Assembly (NCBI RefSeq): GCF_000145215.1 | Contig: NC_014392.1 | Span: 1,124,001-1,188,000 of the forward strand | From: Caldicellulosiruptor obsidiansis OB47 | GTDB lineage: Bacteria > Bacillota > Thermoanaerobacteria > Caldicellulosiruptorales > Caldicellulosiruptoraceae | Direction: 5' to 3' | Length of the DNA stretch: 64,000 nucleotides | Shown here: positions 17,036 to 26,613 of the stretch, piece after piece | Numbering within the stretch: position 1 is the first letter of the stretch | Layout of the letters: the number at the start of each line of letters is the position of its first letter | Translations under genes and position numbers: made by a program | The notes under the pieces: model-generated | Database searches by the model: none | What the model was told of the DNA's origin: nothing | What the model saw: only the letters and a program-made list of their open reading frames with translations

Positions 17036-18829
17036 TTATTTTTCAAAATATTTGAACTGTGAGGTGTAGAGATTATAATAATAACCTTTCTTCTCAAGAA
17101 GCTGAGTATGACTGCCTTCTTCAACAATCTGCCCATCATGGATGACAAATATCCTATCAGCATTTCGGATGGTAGACAGTCTGTGAGCTATAATAATTGA
17201 GGTCCTGCCCGATGTTAGCTTTTCTATAGCCTGTTGGATTAGGATCTCTGTTTGAGTGTCTACTGCTGAGGTTGCTTCATCTAATATCAGTATTTTTGGG
17301 TCAGCTAAAAGTGCTCTGGCAAATGCGATGAGCTGTCTTTGGCCGATAGAGAGGCGGCTTCCTCTTTCGTTGACTTCTGTATCATATCCGTTTTCCATTT
17401 TCATAATAAACTCGTGCGCATTAACGATCTTTGCAGCCCTTATTACCTCATCCATTGTGGCATCAGGTTTTGCGTATCGAATGTTGTCTGCAATTGTACC
17501 AGAGAATATAAATGTATCTTGAAGCATTATGCCCATTTGCTTTCTTAAAGAAGACAAAGTTACGTTTTTAATGTCATGTCCGTCAATCAAGATTCTTCCC
17601 TTTTGAGGGTCATAAAACCTTGCGATGAGATTTATTATTGTGGTTTTTCCTGCACCTGTTTCTCCTACGAGTGCAATTGTCTCACCAGCTTTAATAGTGA
17701 ATGGAACATCTTTTAAAACAGGTTTTTCCTCGTCATATGAGAAGCAAACATTTTCAAATGTTATTTCACCTCTAATTGGTGGTAAATCATATGCATATGG
17801 ACTGTCTTGAACATCTGGTTGAGTGTCAAGGATTTCAAATATGCGTTCGGTTGATGCCATTGCAACCAGCAGCTGATTGTAAAAATTAGATATGTTATTG
17901 ATAGGTTGCCAGAACATTCCCATATAATTAGAAAATGCTATGATTGTACCAAGTGTTGTGTACCCCTTTCTCATCATCCAGATGCCAAAAAGAAATATGA
18001 GAACGCTTGAAAGAGTTCCAGTGAATTCTATGGTTGGCCAAAATAGATTATTTACTCTGATTGCTTTCATCCATGTATTTTTGAATGTGGTGTTTAAATT
18101 TTTAAATATTTCGGCGTTTTTTTCTTCTCTTGTAAAAGCATGAGTTATTTTCATTCCTTGTATGCTTTCATGTATATAAGCATTGAGAGTAGAAGATTTC
18201 TTTCTAACATCTTGCCATCTTGTCCTTATTGAGTTTTTTAATATCATGATTATTGAGATTAACAAAGGAAGAACACCAAGTGCAACAATGGATAGTTTTA
18301 TATCAATTGAAAGCATTATTACTATGATAGCCCAAAGGCTTAAAGTGTCAACCAGCACATTTAAAATACTATTTGACAAAAGCTCTGATAAAGAATCCAC
18401 GTCATTCATTATTCTTACCATTATTTTGCCTGCAGGTCGACTGTCGAAAAAGTTGAGAGACAGTTTTTGAAGATGAGTAAAAAGATGCATTCGAATATCT
18501 GAGACCACACTGTTGCCGAGTTTTGTCATAAAGATTGTTCTCACGCGAAGACTTATTACGTACAATAAGGTAAGCACAATATAGAAAACTGCTTTATACA
18601 TAAGAGCATGGATGTTTCTGTGGGGAATATCAATATCAATAACCAATCTTATCAAATAAGGTCCGGCAAGATTGTAGAATGTAGCAAGTATCATTAGAAG
18701 AAAAGAATATATAAAGTACCTTCTATATGGCTTTATATATCTCAAAAGTCTTACAAACTGTGACCAGTTAAAAGGTTTTGTTATTGGTTCATCTTCTTCA
18801 ATTCTAAGTCTTTTTGTGGAATTGCTCAA
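17036..18829 (-). CDS. ABC exporter half-transporter, catalytically competent partner
   Basis: A 597-residue type IV ABC half-exporter: six transmembrane helices in the first ~320 residues, then a nucleotide-binding domain. It has Walker A GETGAGKTT, Walker B ILILDEATSA with the catalytic Glu, and the H-loop IIIAHRLST. Its signature is LSIGQ rather than LSGGQ. The partner encoded 4 bases upstream has the opposite pattern. The pair therefore fits a heterodimeric multidrug or lipid exporter (TM287/288 or BmrCD type) with one degenerate ATP site. The substrate is unknown. The start overlaps the stop of the upstream gene, implying coupled translation. A terminator lies downstream. Confidence 0.93.
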   Translation of the reverse strand: MSNSTKRLRIEEDEPITKPFNWSQFVRLLRYIKPYRRYFIYSFLLMILATFYNLAGPYLIRLVIDIDIPHRNIHALMYKAVFYIVLTLLYVISLRVRTIFMTKLGNSVVSDIRMHLFTHLQKLSLNFFDSRPAGKIMVRIMNDVDSLSELLSNSILNVLVDTLSLWAIIVIMLSIDIKLSIVALGVLPLLISIIMILKNSIRTRWQDVRKKSSTLNAYIHESIQGMKITHAFTREEKNAEIFKNLNTTFKNTWMKAIRVNNLFWPTIEFTGTLSSVLIFLFGIWMMRKGYTTLGTIIAFSNYMGMFWQPINNISNFYNQLLVAMASTERIFEILDTQPDVQDSPYAYDLPPIRGEITFENVCFSYDEEKPVLKDVPFTIKAGETIALVGETGAGKTTIINLIARFYDPQKGRILIDGHDIKNVTLSSLRKQMGIMLQDTFIFSGTIADNIRYAKPDATMDEVIRAAKIVNAHEFIMKMENGYDTEVNERGSRLSIGQRQLIAFARALLADPKILILDEATSAVDTQTEILIQQAIEKLTSGRTSIIIAHRLSTIRNADRIFVIHDGQIVEEGSHTQLLEKKGYYYNLYTSQFKYFEK

Positions 18830-20571
18830 AACCTATCACCTTCTTTTTGTGTACTCAGAATATCTTTGTATTGTTGAACAAATATATTGTAATATCTACC
18901 TTTTTTAACTAAAAGTTCATTGTGGGTTCCTTGTTCTACAATCTTTCCATTTTCAAGGTAAAGTATCAGGTCGCAGTCTTTTGCCATTGAAATCCTATGA
19001 GCAATGATAAATACGGTACAATCTTTGAAATATTCTTCTAACGCTTTGCTTATCAAATATTCTGTTTCCATATCAACCGCTGATGTTGCATCATCGAGGA
19101 TCAATATCTTGGGTTTTTTCAAAAGAGCTCTTGCTATTGCAATTCGCTGTTTCTGACCACCTGAGAGGCCAATTCCTCTTTCTCCAACAAGAGTATCATA
19201 TCCCTCTGGGAACTGAACAATAAACTCATGTGCCTGAGCAAGTTTTGCAGCGTTTATGATATCTTCAAGAGAAGCATTTTCCACACCGTACGCTATGTTA
19301 TTTGCGATGGTATCAGAAAATAGAAATGTCTCTTGAGGAATTACAGAGATTGCACTTCTGAGCTTTTTAAGATCGTAATCCCTCACATCTATTTCATCTA
19401 TTAGTACTCTTCCGCTTGATACGTCATAAAAACGGGGTATAAGATTTACAATAGAAGATTTTCCTGAACCTGTTGGTCCCATTATAGCAACCTTCATTTT
19501 AGGTTTTACTTCAAAATTGATATTTTCTAACACAAGATTTCCAGAGTGTTTGAAATATACATTTTCAAACCTTACATACCCTTCTTTAACTTCAAATGGA
19601 GTTGGCTTTCCTTTGATTTTGACAGGTGTACTGAGCAATCCAAAAACTCTCTCACAAGAAGCGTTTGCTCTTTCCACCATGCTTATAATCCATCCCAATG
19701 ACCTCAAAGGCCAAATTATAGCCCATAGATAACCTTGAAAAGCCATAAGTGTTCCAATCGTGATTGTATTTTTAATTACCATGAAACCACCCAGCGCGAA
19801 AATAATCAGAACAAGTAATGATGTCACTGCTTCAATCATAGGAAAGAATTTGCCCCAGATAAGTCCCACTGTTATATTTTGTTCTTTGTATTCGGCGTTG
19901 GCAGACGAAAATTTCTCTATTTCAAAGTTCTCTTGTGAGAAAGCCTTTACAACTCTGATACCTGTAATATTTTCCTGAGTTGCTGTGTTGAGTTTAGAAT
20001 ACTTTTCTCGTATCTTAATAAATTCTGGTCTTATAGTTCTGTCAAAAATATAAACCAAGATTAACAATATAGGTGTTGAGAGAAGCAAAGCAAATGTCAA
20101 CTTTACATTTAAAATAAACATTATGGTAAGAGATATCGAAAAATTCAAAATATTTTCAGCAAGCAGAGCTAAGGCAGTGGAGAAAAACATTCTAATTCCT
20201 TCCAAGTCACCTGTCATGCGTGCCATGATTTCTCCTGTTCGAGTTTTGTCATAAAATTCATAGGTCTGTCTTTGTAAAAAATTGTAAAGCGTTTCTCTGA
20301 GTTCATACAGTATATTCTGGGATACGTTTTCAAATAAGTAGGAGTGGCCATATCTTATAAGACCCCGCACCAAACTCACACAGAGCATTGTGAGGACAAA
20401 TGGTAAAAGCAAATGATACTTTTTCTTTGAAATTGCTTCGTCAATGATCAGTTTAGAGATATATGGATTTACCATTCCAAGGGTTATAGATATGGAAATA
20501 AGCATAAAACCTAAAATTAAAAGTTTTTTATATTTTTGGAAATATGGTGACAGTCTTTTTAAGTTATTCAC
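18826..20571 (-). CDS. ABC exporter half-transporter, degenerate-site partner
   Basis: A 581-residue half-exporter with six N-terminal helices and a nucleotide-binding domain: Walker A GPTGSGKSS, signature LSGGQKQR (canonical) and H-loop FIIAHRIS. Walker B is ILILDDATSA, with Asp replacing the catalytic Glu. With the LSIGQ signature of the partner, this makes one non-hydrolytic ATP site and one normal site in the heterodimer. It is the first gene of the two-gene operon, divergent from the P-type ATPase with 196 bases between them. Confidence 0.93.
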   Translation of the reverse strand: MNNLKRLSPYFQKYKKLLILGFMLISISITLGMVNPYISKLIIDEAISKKKYHLLLPFVLTMLCVSLVRGLIRYGHSYLFENVSQNILYELRETLYNFLQRQTYEFYDKTRTGEIMARMTGDLEGIRMFFSTALALLAENILNFSISLTIMFILNVKLTFALLLSTPILLILVYIFDRTIRPEFIKIREKYSKLNTATQENITGIRVVKAFSQENFEIEKFSSANAEYKEQNITVGLIWGKFFPMIEAVTSLLVLIIFALGGFMVIKNTITIGTLMAFQGYLWAIIWPLRSLGWIISMVERANASCERVFGLLSTPVKIKGKPTPFEVKEGYVRFENVYFKHSGNLVLENINFEVKPKMKVAIMGPTGSGKSSIVNLIPRFYDVSSGRVLIDEIDVRDYDLKKLRSAISVIPQETFLFSDTIANNIAYGVENASLEDIINAAKLAQAHEFIVQFPEGYDTLVGERGIGLSGGQKQRIAIARALLKKPKILILDDATSAVDMETEYLISKALEEYFKDCTVFIIAHRISMAKDCDLILYLENGKIVEQGTHNELLVKKGRYYNIFVQQYKDILSTQKEGDRF

Positions 20572-20711
20572 TTGAGCAGCACCCTTCCAAACTTAAAATT
20601 TTATTCGCTGGCCACTTTAATACATTATAACCCTGTTATATGTGAAAATAAATATAAGAATTTTAATATTTAGCTCACTTTTTTAAGCCTTTATTTGTTC
20701 TTCATAAAACA

Positions 20712-20740
20712 TTGAGCTTTTTAATAATATTGTTTATAGA
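20712..20740 (+). promoter_or_regulatory. Possible promoter of the P-type ATPase gene
   Basis: TTGAGC (20712-20717), 17 bases, TATAGA (20735-20740), 27 bases before the start codon. Both boxes are imperfect. The remainder of the 20572-20767 divergent region is A/T-rich with no clear operator. Confidence 0.4.
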
Positions 20741-20767
20741 TATTCAGGCAAGGATGATAAAACCACG

Positions 20768-23317
20768 ATGGTGAACAATCTTAAAAGCTTTGAAAAAGGG
20801 CTTTCTTTCAAAGAAGCTGAAGAAAATTTGGAAAGATTTGGTATAAACGAGATTGAAATTGAAAAAAGAAAGAAACCTCTTTCAATATTTTTAGACCAGT
20901 TCAGAGATATTCTGGTTCTGATTTTGGCTGTGTCTACAGCTTTATCATTTTTGCTTGGCGAGTTTTTAGATGCTATTGTTATCTTTTTCCTTATAATTTT
21001 AAACGGAACGCTGGGGTTTATTCAGGAATACAAAGCCGAAAGAGCTTTGGAATCATTAAAAAACTATATTTCCTACAAAGCAAAAGTCATAAGAGACGGG
21101 AAATTAGAAGTAATTGAAGCAAAATATGTAACAGTAAGAGACATTGTAGTAATTGAAGAGGGAGACAGAATTCCAGCAGATGGAATATTAGTCGAAGGAT
21201 ATTCACTGAAAGTTGATGAGTCTATCTTAACAGGTGAGTCTATAGCCGTGGACAAGGATGTTCACACTGAGAATAAACTTTATATGGGCACATACGTAGT
21301 CAAAGGTAAGGGTTTGATGAGGGTTACTTCAATAGGGCTTAACACCAAAATGGGACAAATAGCAAAGGTACTGGGAGAAACACATGAGACCAAAACACCT
21401 TTGCAAGTCAGATTAAACCAGCTTGGCAAAATACTTGCTGTAATTTGTATTGCTATATGCAGTGTAATAGTAATACTGGGAATAATTAGAAAACAAAATA
21501 TCTACGATATGTTTATGATAGGAATAAGTTTAGCAGTTGCAGCAATTCCTGAAGGTCTTCCTGCTGTTGTAACAATTACCTTGGCAATAGGGGTTCAGCG
21601 TATGGCAAAGAAAAATGCACTTGTAAGAAAGCTTTCATCTGTTGAGACCTTAGGGTGTGTAAATGTTATTTGTTCAGACAAAACAGGGACTTTGACAGAG
21701 AACAAGATGACTGTGAAAAGGATAGAGACAGTTGACATGAGCATAGAGGTTGAAGGGACAGGGTATGATTTGAAAGGAAGGATTCTTTTAAACGGCCGAA
21801 TTGTAAAAAATCAGCTTCTTGATTACATAATGATGTGTGCTGTTAACTGCAACAATGCAGAGTTAGAAAAAATCAGAAATGACTTAAGAACAAGCGGTGA
21901 CCCAACTGAAATAGCACTTTTGGTTTTGGCAAAAAAATATAAAGAGTATATAAAAAGAGAAGAAAAAGTGGCAGAAATACCTTTCGATTCTAACAAACGG
22001 TATATGGGTGTAACAGTAAGATATGGTGATAATAGTATTTTATTTGTCAAAGGTGCATATGAGAGCTTGATTGGAAGATGCAAGTTTTATATGTGTCAAG
22101 ATGGGACAATAAAAGAACTTACCTCCAATGAAAAGAGGATAATTGCCAAGAAAAATGAACTGATGTGCAGTGCAGCATTGAGAGTTTTGCTTATGTGCAT
22201 GAAATTTAATTCACAAGATGTAGATAATATGATTTTTTTAGGACTTATTGGAATGATAGACCCACCTAAAAGAGGTGTCAAGCTTGCAATTAATAAGGCA
22301 AGAAAAGCTGGAGTTAAAACAGTTATGATAACTGGCGACCATAAACTTACAGCGTTTGCAATAGCAAGAGAACTTGGAATTTCAGAAAGCTTTGAAGAGG
22401 TTGTTACAGGTGAGGAGCTTGAAAAAGATGAGAAGTTTATCGAGAAAAATATTGACAATATTTCAGTATTTGCGAGGGTAGACCCGCTTTGCAAACTGAA
22501 AATTGTAAGACTTTTAAAAAGAAAAGGAAACATTGTTGCCATGACAGGCGATGGAGTAAATGACGCACCAGCGGTCAAAGAAGCAGATATTGGTATTGCT
22601 ATGGGAATAAGTGGGAGTGATGTTACAAAAGAAGCTGCTTCAATGATATTGCTTGATGATAATTATGCCACAATTGTTCATGCTATTGAAGAGGGAAGAG
22701 TTATATATGACAATATAAAAAAGTTTGTTAAATATCTTCTTGCTTGTAATATTGGTGAGGTATTGATAATGCTTTTTACTTCAATATTAAATTTGCCAAC
22801 TGCACTCTTGCCCATGCAAATTTTGTGGGTAAATCTTGTGACAGATGGTCTTCCCGCAGCAGCCCTTTCTCTTTCCAGAGGCGATGAAGACTTAATGAAG
22901 AGAAAGCCAAGACCAAAAAAAGAAAGCCTTTTTGCAGGTGGACTAATGCAGGAGATAATATTGAGAGGTATTTCAATTGGGGTATTTGCAACTTTATCAT
23001 TCTATTTGCCCCTTTTAAAAGGTTATGACCTCAAAACAGCAAGAACAGTTGCATTTGCTACGCTTGTAATATCTCAACTCATTTTTGCCTTTGAGTGTTC
23101 AACAAATAAAAGAAACATACTCTCGATGTTGTTTGGGAACATATATCTTTTAATTGCTGTAATTTTATCATTTGTTTTATTTTTACTGGTAATATATATA
23201 CCACAGCTGGGTATAGTATTTGAAGTGAGTTCCTTGAAAAGTCTCGAATGGGTTATTATCATAATCTGCTCATTATTTCCATCTTTGCTTCATAATATAT
23301 TTGCAAAAAATATCTAA
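20768..23317 (+). CDS. P-type Ca2+-transporting ATPase (P-IIA)
   Basis: 849 residues. The actuator domain has the ILTGES motif, the phosphorylation motif DKTGTLT has Asp at residue 304, and the hinge TGDGVNDAPA is present. Ion-site residues match SERCA-like pumps: IPEGLPA in M4, NIGE in M5 and NLVTDGLPAAAL in M6, so it is IIA rather than a heavy-metal or K pump. It would export Ca2+ (possibly Mn2+) at the cost of ATP. The N terminus (GLSFKEAEENLERFGINEIEIEKRK) is the usual cation-ATPase N domain, so the ATG at 20768 is sound. It stands alone between a divergent exporter and the oxidoreductase. Confidence 0.93.
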   Translation: MVNNLKSFEKGLSFKEAEENLERFGINEIEIEKRKKPLSIFLDQFRDILVLILAVSTALSFLLGEFLDAIVIFFLIILNGTLGFIQEYKAERALESLKNYISYKAKVIRDGKLEVIEAKYVTVRDIVVIEEGDRIPADGILVEGYSLKVDESILTGESIAVDKDVHTENKLYMGTYVVKGKGLMRVTSIGLNTKMGQIAKVLGETHETKTPLQVRLNQLGKILAVICIAICSVIVILGIIRKQNIYDMFMIGISLAVAAIPEGLPAVVTITLAIGVQRMAKKNALVRKLSSVETLGCVNVICSDKTGTLTENKMTVKRIETVDMSIEVEGTGYDLKGRILLNGRIVKNQLLDYIMMCAVNCNNAELEKIRNDLRTSGDPTEIALLVLAKKYKEYIKREEKVAEIPFDSNKRYMGVTVRYGDNSILFVKGAYESLIGRCKFYMCQDGTIKELTSNEKRIIAKKNELMCSAALRVLLMCMKFNSQDVDNMIFLGLIGMIDPPKRGVKLAINKARKAGVKTVMITGDHKLTAFAIARELGISESFEEVVTGEELEKDEKFIEKNIDNISVFARVDPLCKLKIVRLLKRKGNIVAMTGDGVNDAPAVKEADIGIAMGISGSDVTKEAASMILLDDNYATIVHAIEEGRVIYDNIKKFVKYLLACNIGEVLIMLFTSILNLPTALLPMQILWVNLVTDGLPAAALSLSRGDEDLMKRKPRPKKESLFAGGLMQEIILRGISIGVFATLSFYLPLLKGYDLKTARTVAFATLVISQLIFAFECSTNKRNILSMLFGNIYLLIAVILSFVLFLLVIYIPQLGIVFEVSSLKSLEWVIIIICSLFPSLLHNIFAKNI

Positions 23318-23403
23318 AGTGATAAAATGAAATGAGAGGATAGTTTGATAAAGAAATGACGTATAAAATTAAAATTACTGATAGAAAGGGGAATTGCAAA
23401 CAA

Positions 23404-25056
23404 ATGAAAATTGTGATAATCGGTGGAGTTGCAGCTGGAGCATCGGCAGCCACAAAAGCCAGAAGAACAAATGAAAATGCTCAGATTGTACTACTTGAGC
23501 AGGGAGAGTATGTATCATTTGCAAACTGCGGTCTTCCGTACTATGTTGGTGGAACAATCCCAAAAAGAGATAGCTTGCTTGTTGTGAGAGAAGAGCTGTT
23601 CAGGAAAAGATATAACATTGATGTTCGCACGTTATCCCAAGTTACAAAAATCAACAGAAGTAAGAAAACTGTGACCGTTTTAGACAAAAGAAATAATACA
23701 ACATATGAGGAAAGCTATGACAAGCTTATCATTGCAACAGGTGCAAGACCTTTTGTTTTACCTTTTTTGAAAGATTGCAAAAACTCTTACACATGTTTTA
23801 CACTCTATGATGTTGATAAAATAAAAGAGGCTTTCTCTGCAGCTCCAGTAAAAAAAGCGGTTGTAATTGGAGCGGGCTATATTGGCATGGAACTTGCTGA
23901 GCAGCTAAATCTTCTGGGTGTCGACTGTACAATTGTTGAACTAAAAAGTTCTATTTTGCCTCAGTTTGACAAAGAGATGACAAACCCTGTTGTATATACG
24001 TTAAAAGAAAAAGGTGTTGATGTGAAAACGGGCGTATCTGTGGTTGATGCAGATGTTATTGACGGGGTTGCAAAGAGGTTAAAACTTTCGAACGGTGAAG
24101 AGATAGAATGCGATGTTGTTTTTCAGACAGCAGGTGTGATACCAAATGTTGAACTTGCAAGAGAAGCAGGTCTTGAAGTGAACAGGGGAATTGTGGTAAA
24201 TAACAAGATGCAGACCTCTGACCCTGACATTTATGCAGCCGGCGATGCGGTTGAAGTAAAAAGTATTATCACAGGCAAAAATGTATGGATTCCTTTGGCA
24301 GGACCTGCAAACAAGCAGGGAAGAGTTGCTGGGTGCAATGCAGCAGGCGGAAATTTGGAATTCAAAGGAGTTGTGGGTAGTTCTATTATCAAGGTATTTG
24401 ACTGGGCTTTGGCAAAGGTTGGGCTTAGCGAAACTGAGTGTAAAGACCAAGGACTTAATTACAATGTGACCATTGTTCATCCTCTTCATCATGCTGGTTA
24501 CTATCCTGGAGGAAAGCAGCTGACAATAAAACTTATATTTGACAGCACAACTGGCAGAATTTATGGTGCACAGGTTATTGGGAAAGAAGGAGTAGACAAA
24601 AGAGCTGATGTTATTGCAACTGCAATATATGCAGGTTTGACTGTATTTGATTTGGAAAATCTTGATCTTGTGTATGCGCCGCCATTTTCGTCTGCAAAAG
24701 ACCCTGTGATAATGGCTGGCATGACAGCTTCTAATATAATACGTGGAGAGGTTAAAAATATTTTGCCTGATAGAGTATTTGAACATCTTGATAACCCAGA
24801 TTATATTATTTTAGATGTAAGAACACCAGAAGAGTACGAGTTTGGACATATAAAGGGAGCAGTAAATATTCCTGTAGATGAGCTGAGAAATAGACTGAGT
24901 GAACTTCCAAAGGACAAGAAGATTATTGTTTACTGTGGTGTTGGATTCAGGTCATACCATGGATGTTTGATTTTAAAAGCAAATGGTTTTGATTGTTTGA
25001 ATATGAGCGGTGGCTGGACGTCATGGAGAATGTACTATCCTGATATGGTAGAGTAA
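23404..25056 (+). CDS. CoA-disulfide reductase / NADH oxidase-type flavoprotein with rhodanese domain
   Basis: About 550 residues. The FAD-binding loop is IIGGVAAGASAA at the N terminus. The single redox Cys42 in FANCGLPYYVGG is typical of the CoA-disulfide reductase/NADH oxidase/Npsr family. A second NAD(P)H loop (VIGAGYIGMELAEQL), a dimerisation domain, and a C-terminal rhodanese domain with active-site Cys511 (CGVGFRS) complete it. CoADR-rhodanese fusions reduce CoA disulfide, polysulfide or persulfides, linking thiol balance to sulfur. ATG at 23404 is chosen because the FAD motif starts there and AAAGGGG lies upstream; an in-frame upstream ATG at 23356 adds 16 unrelated residues. Confidence 0.9.
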   Translation: MKIVIIGGVAAGASAATKARRTNENAQIVLLEQGEYVSFANCGLPYYVGGTIPKRDSLLVVREELFRKRYNIDVRTLSQVTKINRSKKTVTVLDKRNNTTYEESYDKLIIATGARPFVLPFLKDCKNSYTCFTLYDVDKIKEAFSAAPVKKAVVIGAGYIGMELAEQLNLLGVDCTIVELKSSILPQFDKEMTNPVVYTLKEKGVDVKTGVSVVDADVIDGVAKRLKLSNGEEIECDVVFQTAGVIPNVELAREAGLEVNRGIVVNNKMQTSDPDIYAAGDAVEVKSIITGKNVWIPLAGPANKQGRVAGCNAAGGNLEFKGVVGSSIIKVFDWALAKVGLSETECKDQGLNYNVTIVHPLHHAGYYPGGKQLTIKLIFDSTTGRIYGAQVIGKEGVDKRADVIATAIYAGLTVFDLENLDLVYAPPFSSAKDPVIMAGMTASNIIRGEVKNILPDRVFEHLDNPDYIILDVRTPEEYEFGHIKGAVNIPVDELRNRLSELPKDKKIIVYCGVGFRSYHGCLILKANGFDCLNMSGGWTSWRMYYPDMVE

Positions 25057-25070
25057 GTGGAGGGAAAAGG

Positions 25071-25745
25071 GTGAAAATATGCGCTATTTTGTGTGCGGCA
25101 GGTAAAGGCACAAGGTTTGGGGGGGATACCCCCAAACAATTTTTATTTTTAAAGGGTAAGATGATAATTGAATATTCTCTTGAAATGTTTGAAAAATCGC
25201 GTTTTATTGATGGAGTTGTGCTGCTTGTACCTCAAGGTTTTGAAGATATTGCAAGGAGTTTGAAAGAAAAATACAGTAAAGTTGTTTATTGGGATTATGG
25301 AGGAAAAGAGCGAGCAGACACTGTAAAAAAGGGATTGGAGATTTTAAAAAACAAGTGTGATATTGTTGCAATCCACGATGCTGCAAGGCCTTTTATCACT
25401 TTACAGCTGATTGAAAAGCTTGTTAAAGAGGTTGAGGTTCATTTTGCAGTTGCACCTGGCATTTTGGCAAAGGATACTGTAAAGTTTGTAGTTGATGGTC
25501 ACATTCAAAAGACATTGCCACGATCTAATATTTGTCTGATACAAACCCCCCAAGTTTTTAAGTTTGATTTGATATATAAAGGATATGAAATGTTTAAGAA
25601 TGAGTTATTTACAGATGACCTTCAGTATGTTGAGTTGATGGGTATAAAGCCTAAGATAATTGAAAATAGTAGCGTAAATTTCAAAATAACCACAAAAGAA
25701 GATCTGTTGATTGCGGAGGCTGTTGTAGAAAAGGGGTATTGGTAG
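25071..25745 (+). CDS. ispD: 2-C-methyl-D-erythritol 4-phosphate cytidylyltransferase
   Basis: 224 residues; transfers CMP from CTP to methylerythritol phosphate, the third enzyme of the MEP pathway. The nucleotide loop AAGKGTRFGG is followed by the substrate Lys in PKQFL. IHDAARPF (around residue 103) and the TPQVFK motif are family-specific. GTG start behind GGAGGGAAAAGG. It lies 14 bases after the oxidoreductase and 50 bases before the P-loop/Asp23 gene, so it may be co-transcribed with either. ispE is elsewhere in the window. Confidence 0.95.
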   Translation: MKICAILCAAGKGTRFGGDTPKQFLFLKGKMIIEYSLEMFEKSRFIDGVVLLVPQGFEDIARSLKEKYSKVVYWDYGGKERADTVKKGLEILKNKCDIVAIHDAARPFITLQLIEKLVKEVEVHFAVAPGILAKDTVKFVVDGHIQKTLPRSNICLIQTPQVFKFDLIYKGYEMFKNELFTDDLQYVELMGIKPKIIENSSVNFKITTKEDLLIAEAVVEKGYW

Positions 25746-25795
25746 TAAAATATCTTTTGAAAGGTTTTAAAACTTTTTGAAGAGGTTGTGATGCT

Positions 25796-26605
25796 GTGAA
25801 AGTGTATGCTTTAGTTGGACCAAGTGGTACAGGTAAAAGCTACAAGGCAATAGTGGTTGCAAAGATGCTGGGAGCAAGCGCTATAATAGACGACGGCATT
25901 TTAGTTTACAACTCAAAGCTTGTTGCAGGAAAGTCTGCAAAGAAAGAACCTACATATTTGGCTTCGGTCAGGAGAGCACTTTTTATGGAAGATGATCATG
26001 CAAATGAGGTAAAAAAGGCCATAAAAGATTTGAACATTGATTCTATTTTAATCTTAGCTACATCCAAACAGATGGCACAGATGATAGCTAAAAGATTAGA
26101 ATTGGGAAGTATTGAAAGGTTTGTTGATATCAAAGAAGTTTCAAGCGACCTTGAGATAAAAAAAGCAATAACCATGCGAAATAAAGAAGGAAAACACGTT
26201 GTACCTGTTCCAACTTTTGAAATAAAAAAGGACTTTTCGGGTTTGCTGATATATCCTTTAAAGCTTTTTAAGAGAATTAACCTCAATGATTATATTGTTG
26301 CCGAAAAAACTATAGTAAGACCTACCTTTAGCTATTTGGGTGAATATACTATTTCAGAAAATGTCTTGATTGCATATGTTCGCAGAGTACTCAAGAAAAG
26401 CAAGGATATTGCCAAAATACTTTCAATTGACCTTGCTATCAAGAATAATCTGTTGTATATAAAGATTGAGGTTATATTAAAATTTGGTTGCAACATAAAA
26501 TCTGTACTTGAAGGAATACAGAGAGAGATAAAAGAGGAGATAGAATATTATACCTCAATAAATGTAGAGTATATTCACATCATTGCAAAAGGAGTACAAG
26601 TGTAA
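25796..26605 (+). CDS. P-loop NTPase fused to Asp23/Gls24-like domain
   Basis: 269 residues in two parts. The N-terminal ~165 residues begin MKVYALVGPSGTGKSYKA, a Walker A at residues 8-15, and contain LNIDSILILATS, which may be a Walker B-like strand. The C-terminal ~95 residues (from TFSYLGEYTISENVLIAYV) resemble an Asp23/Gls24 (DUF322) domain: GEYTIS, a middle strand IKIEVILKFGCNI, then VLEGIQREIKEEIEYYTSINV. Stand-alone Asp23 proteins associate with the envelope in Firmicutes; an NTPase fusion suggests a nucleotide-driven version. The function is unknown. GTG start at 25796; a nearby ATG at 25791 runs into a stop after two codons. Confidence 0.75.
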   Translation: MKVYALVGPSGTGKSYKAIVVAKMLGASAIIDDGILVYNSKLVAGKSAKKEPTYLASVRRALFMEDDHANEVKKAIKDLNIDSILILATSKQMAQMIAKRLELGSIERFVDIKEVSSDLEIKKAITMRNKEGKHVVPVPTFEIKKDFSGLLIYPLKLFKRINLNDYIVAEKTIVRPTFSYLGEYTISENVLIAYVRRVLKKSKDIAKILSIDLAIKNNLLYIKIEVILKFGCNIKSVLEGIQREIKEEIEYYTSINVEYIHIIAKGVQV

Positions 26606-26613
26606 AAATACTT

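Noticed and set aside
22096..22578. 160-codon minus-strand open frame inside the P-type ATPase
   Set aside because: Antisense to the conserved phosphorylation/hinge region; the Ser-rich translation is typical of a complementary frame.
24079..24786. 235-codon minus-strand open frame inside the CoA-disulfide reductase gene
   Set aside because: It lies fully antisense to a gene with clear FAD and rhodanese motifs, has no family pattern and no ribosome binding site.
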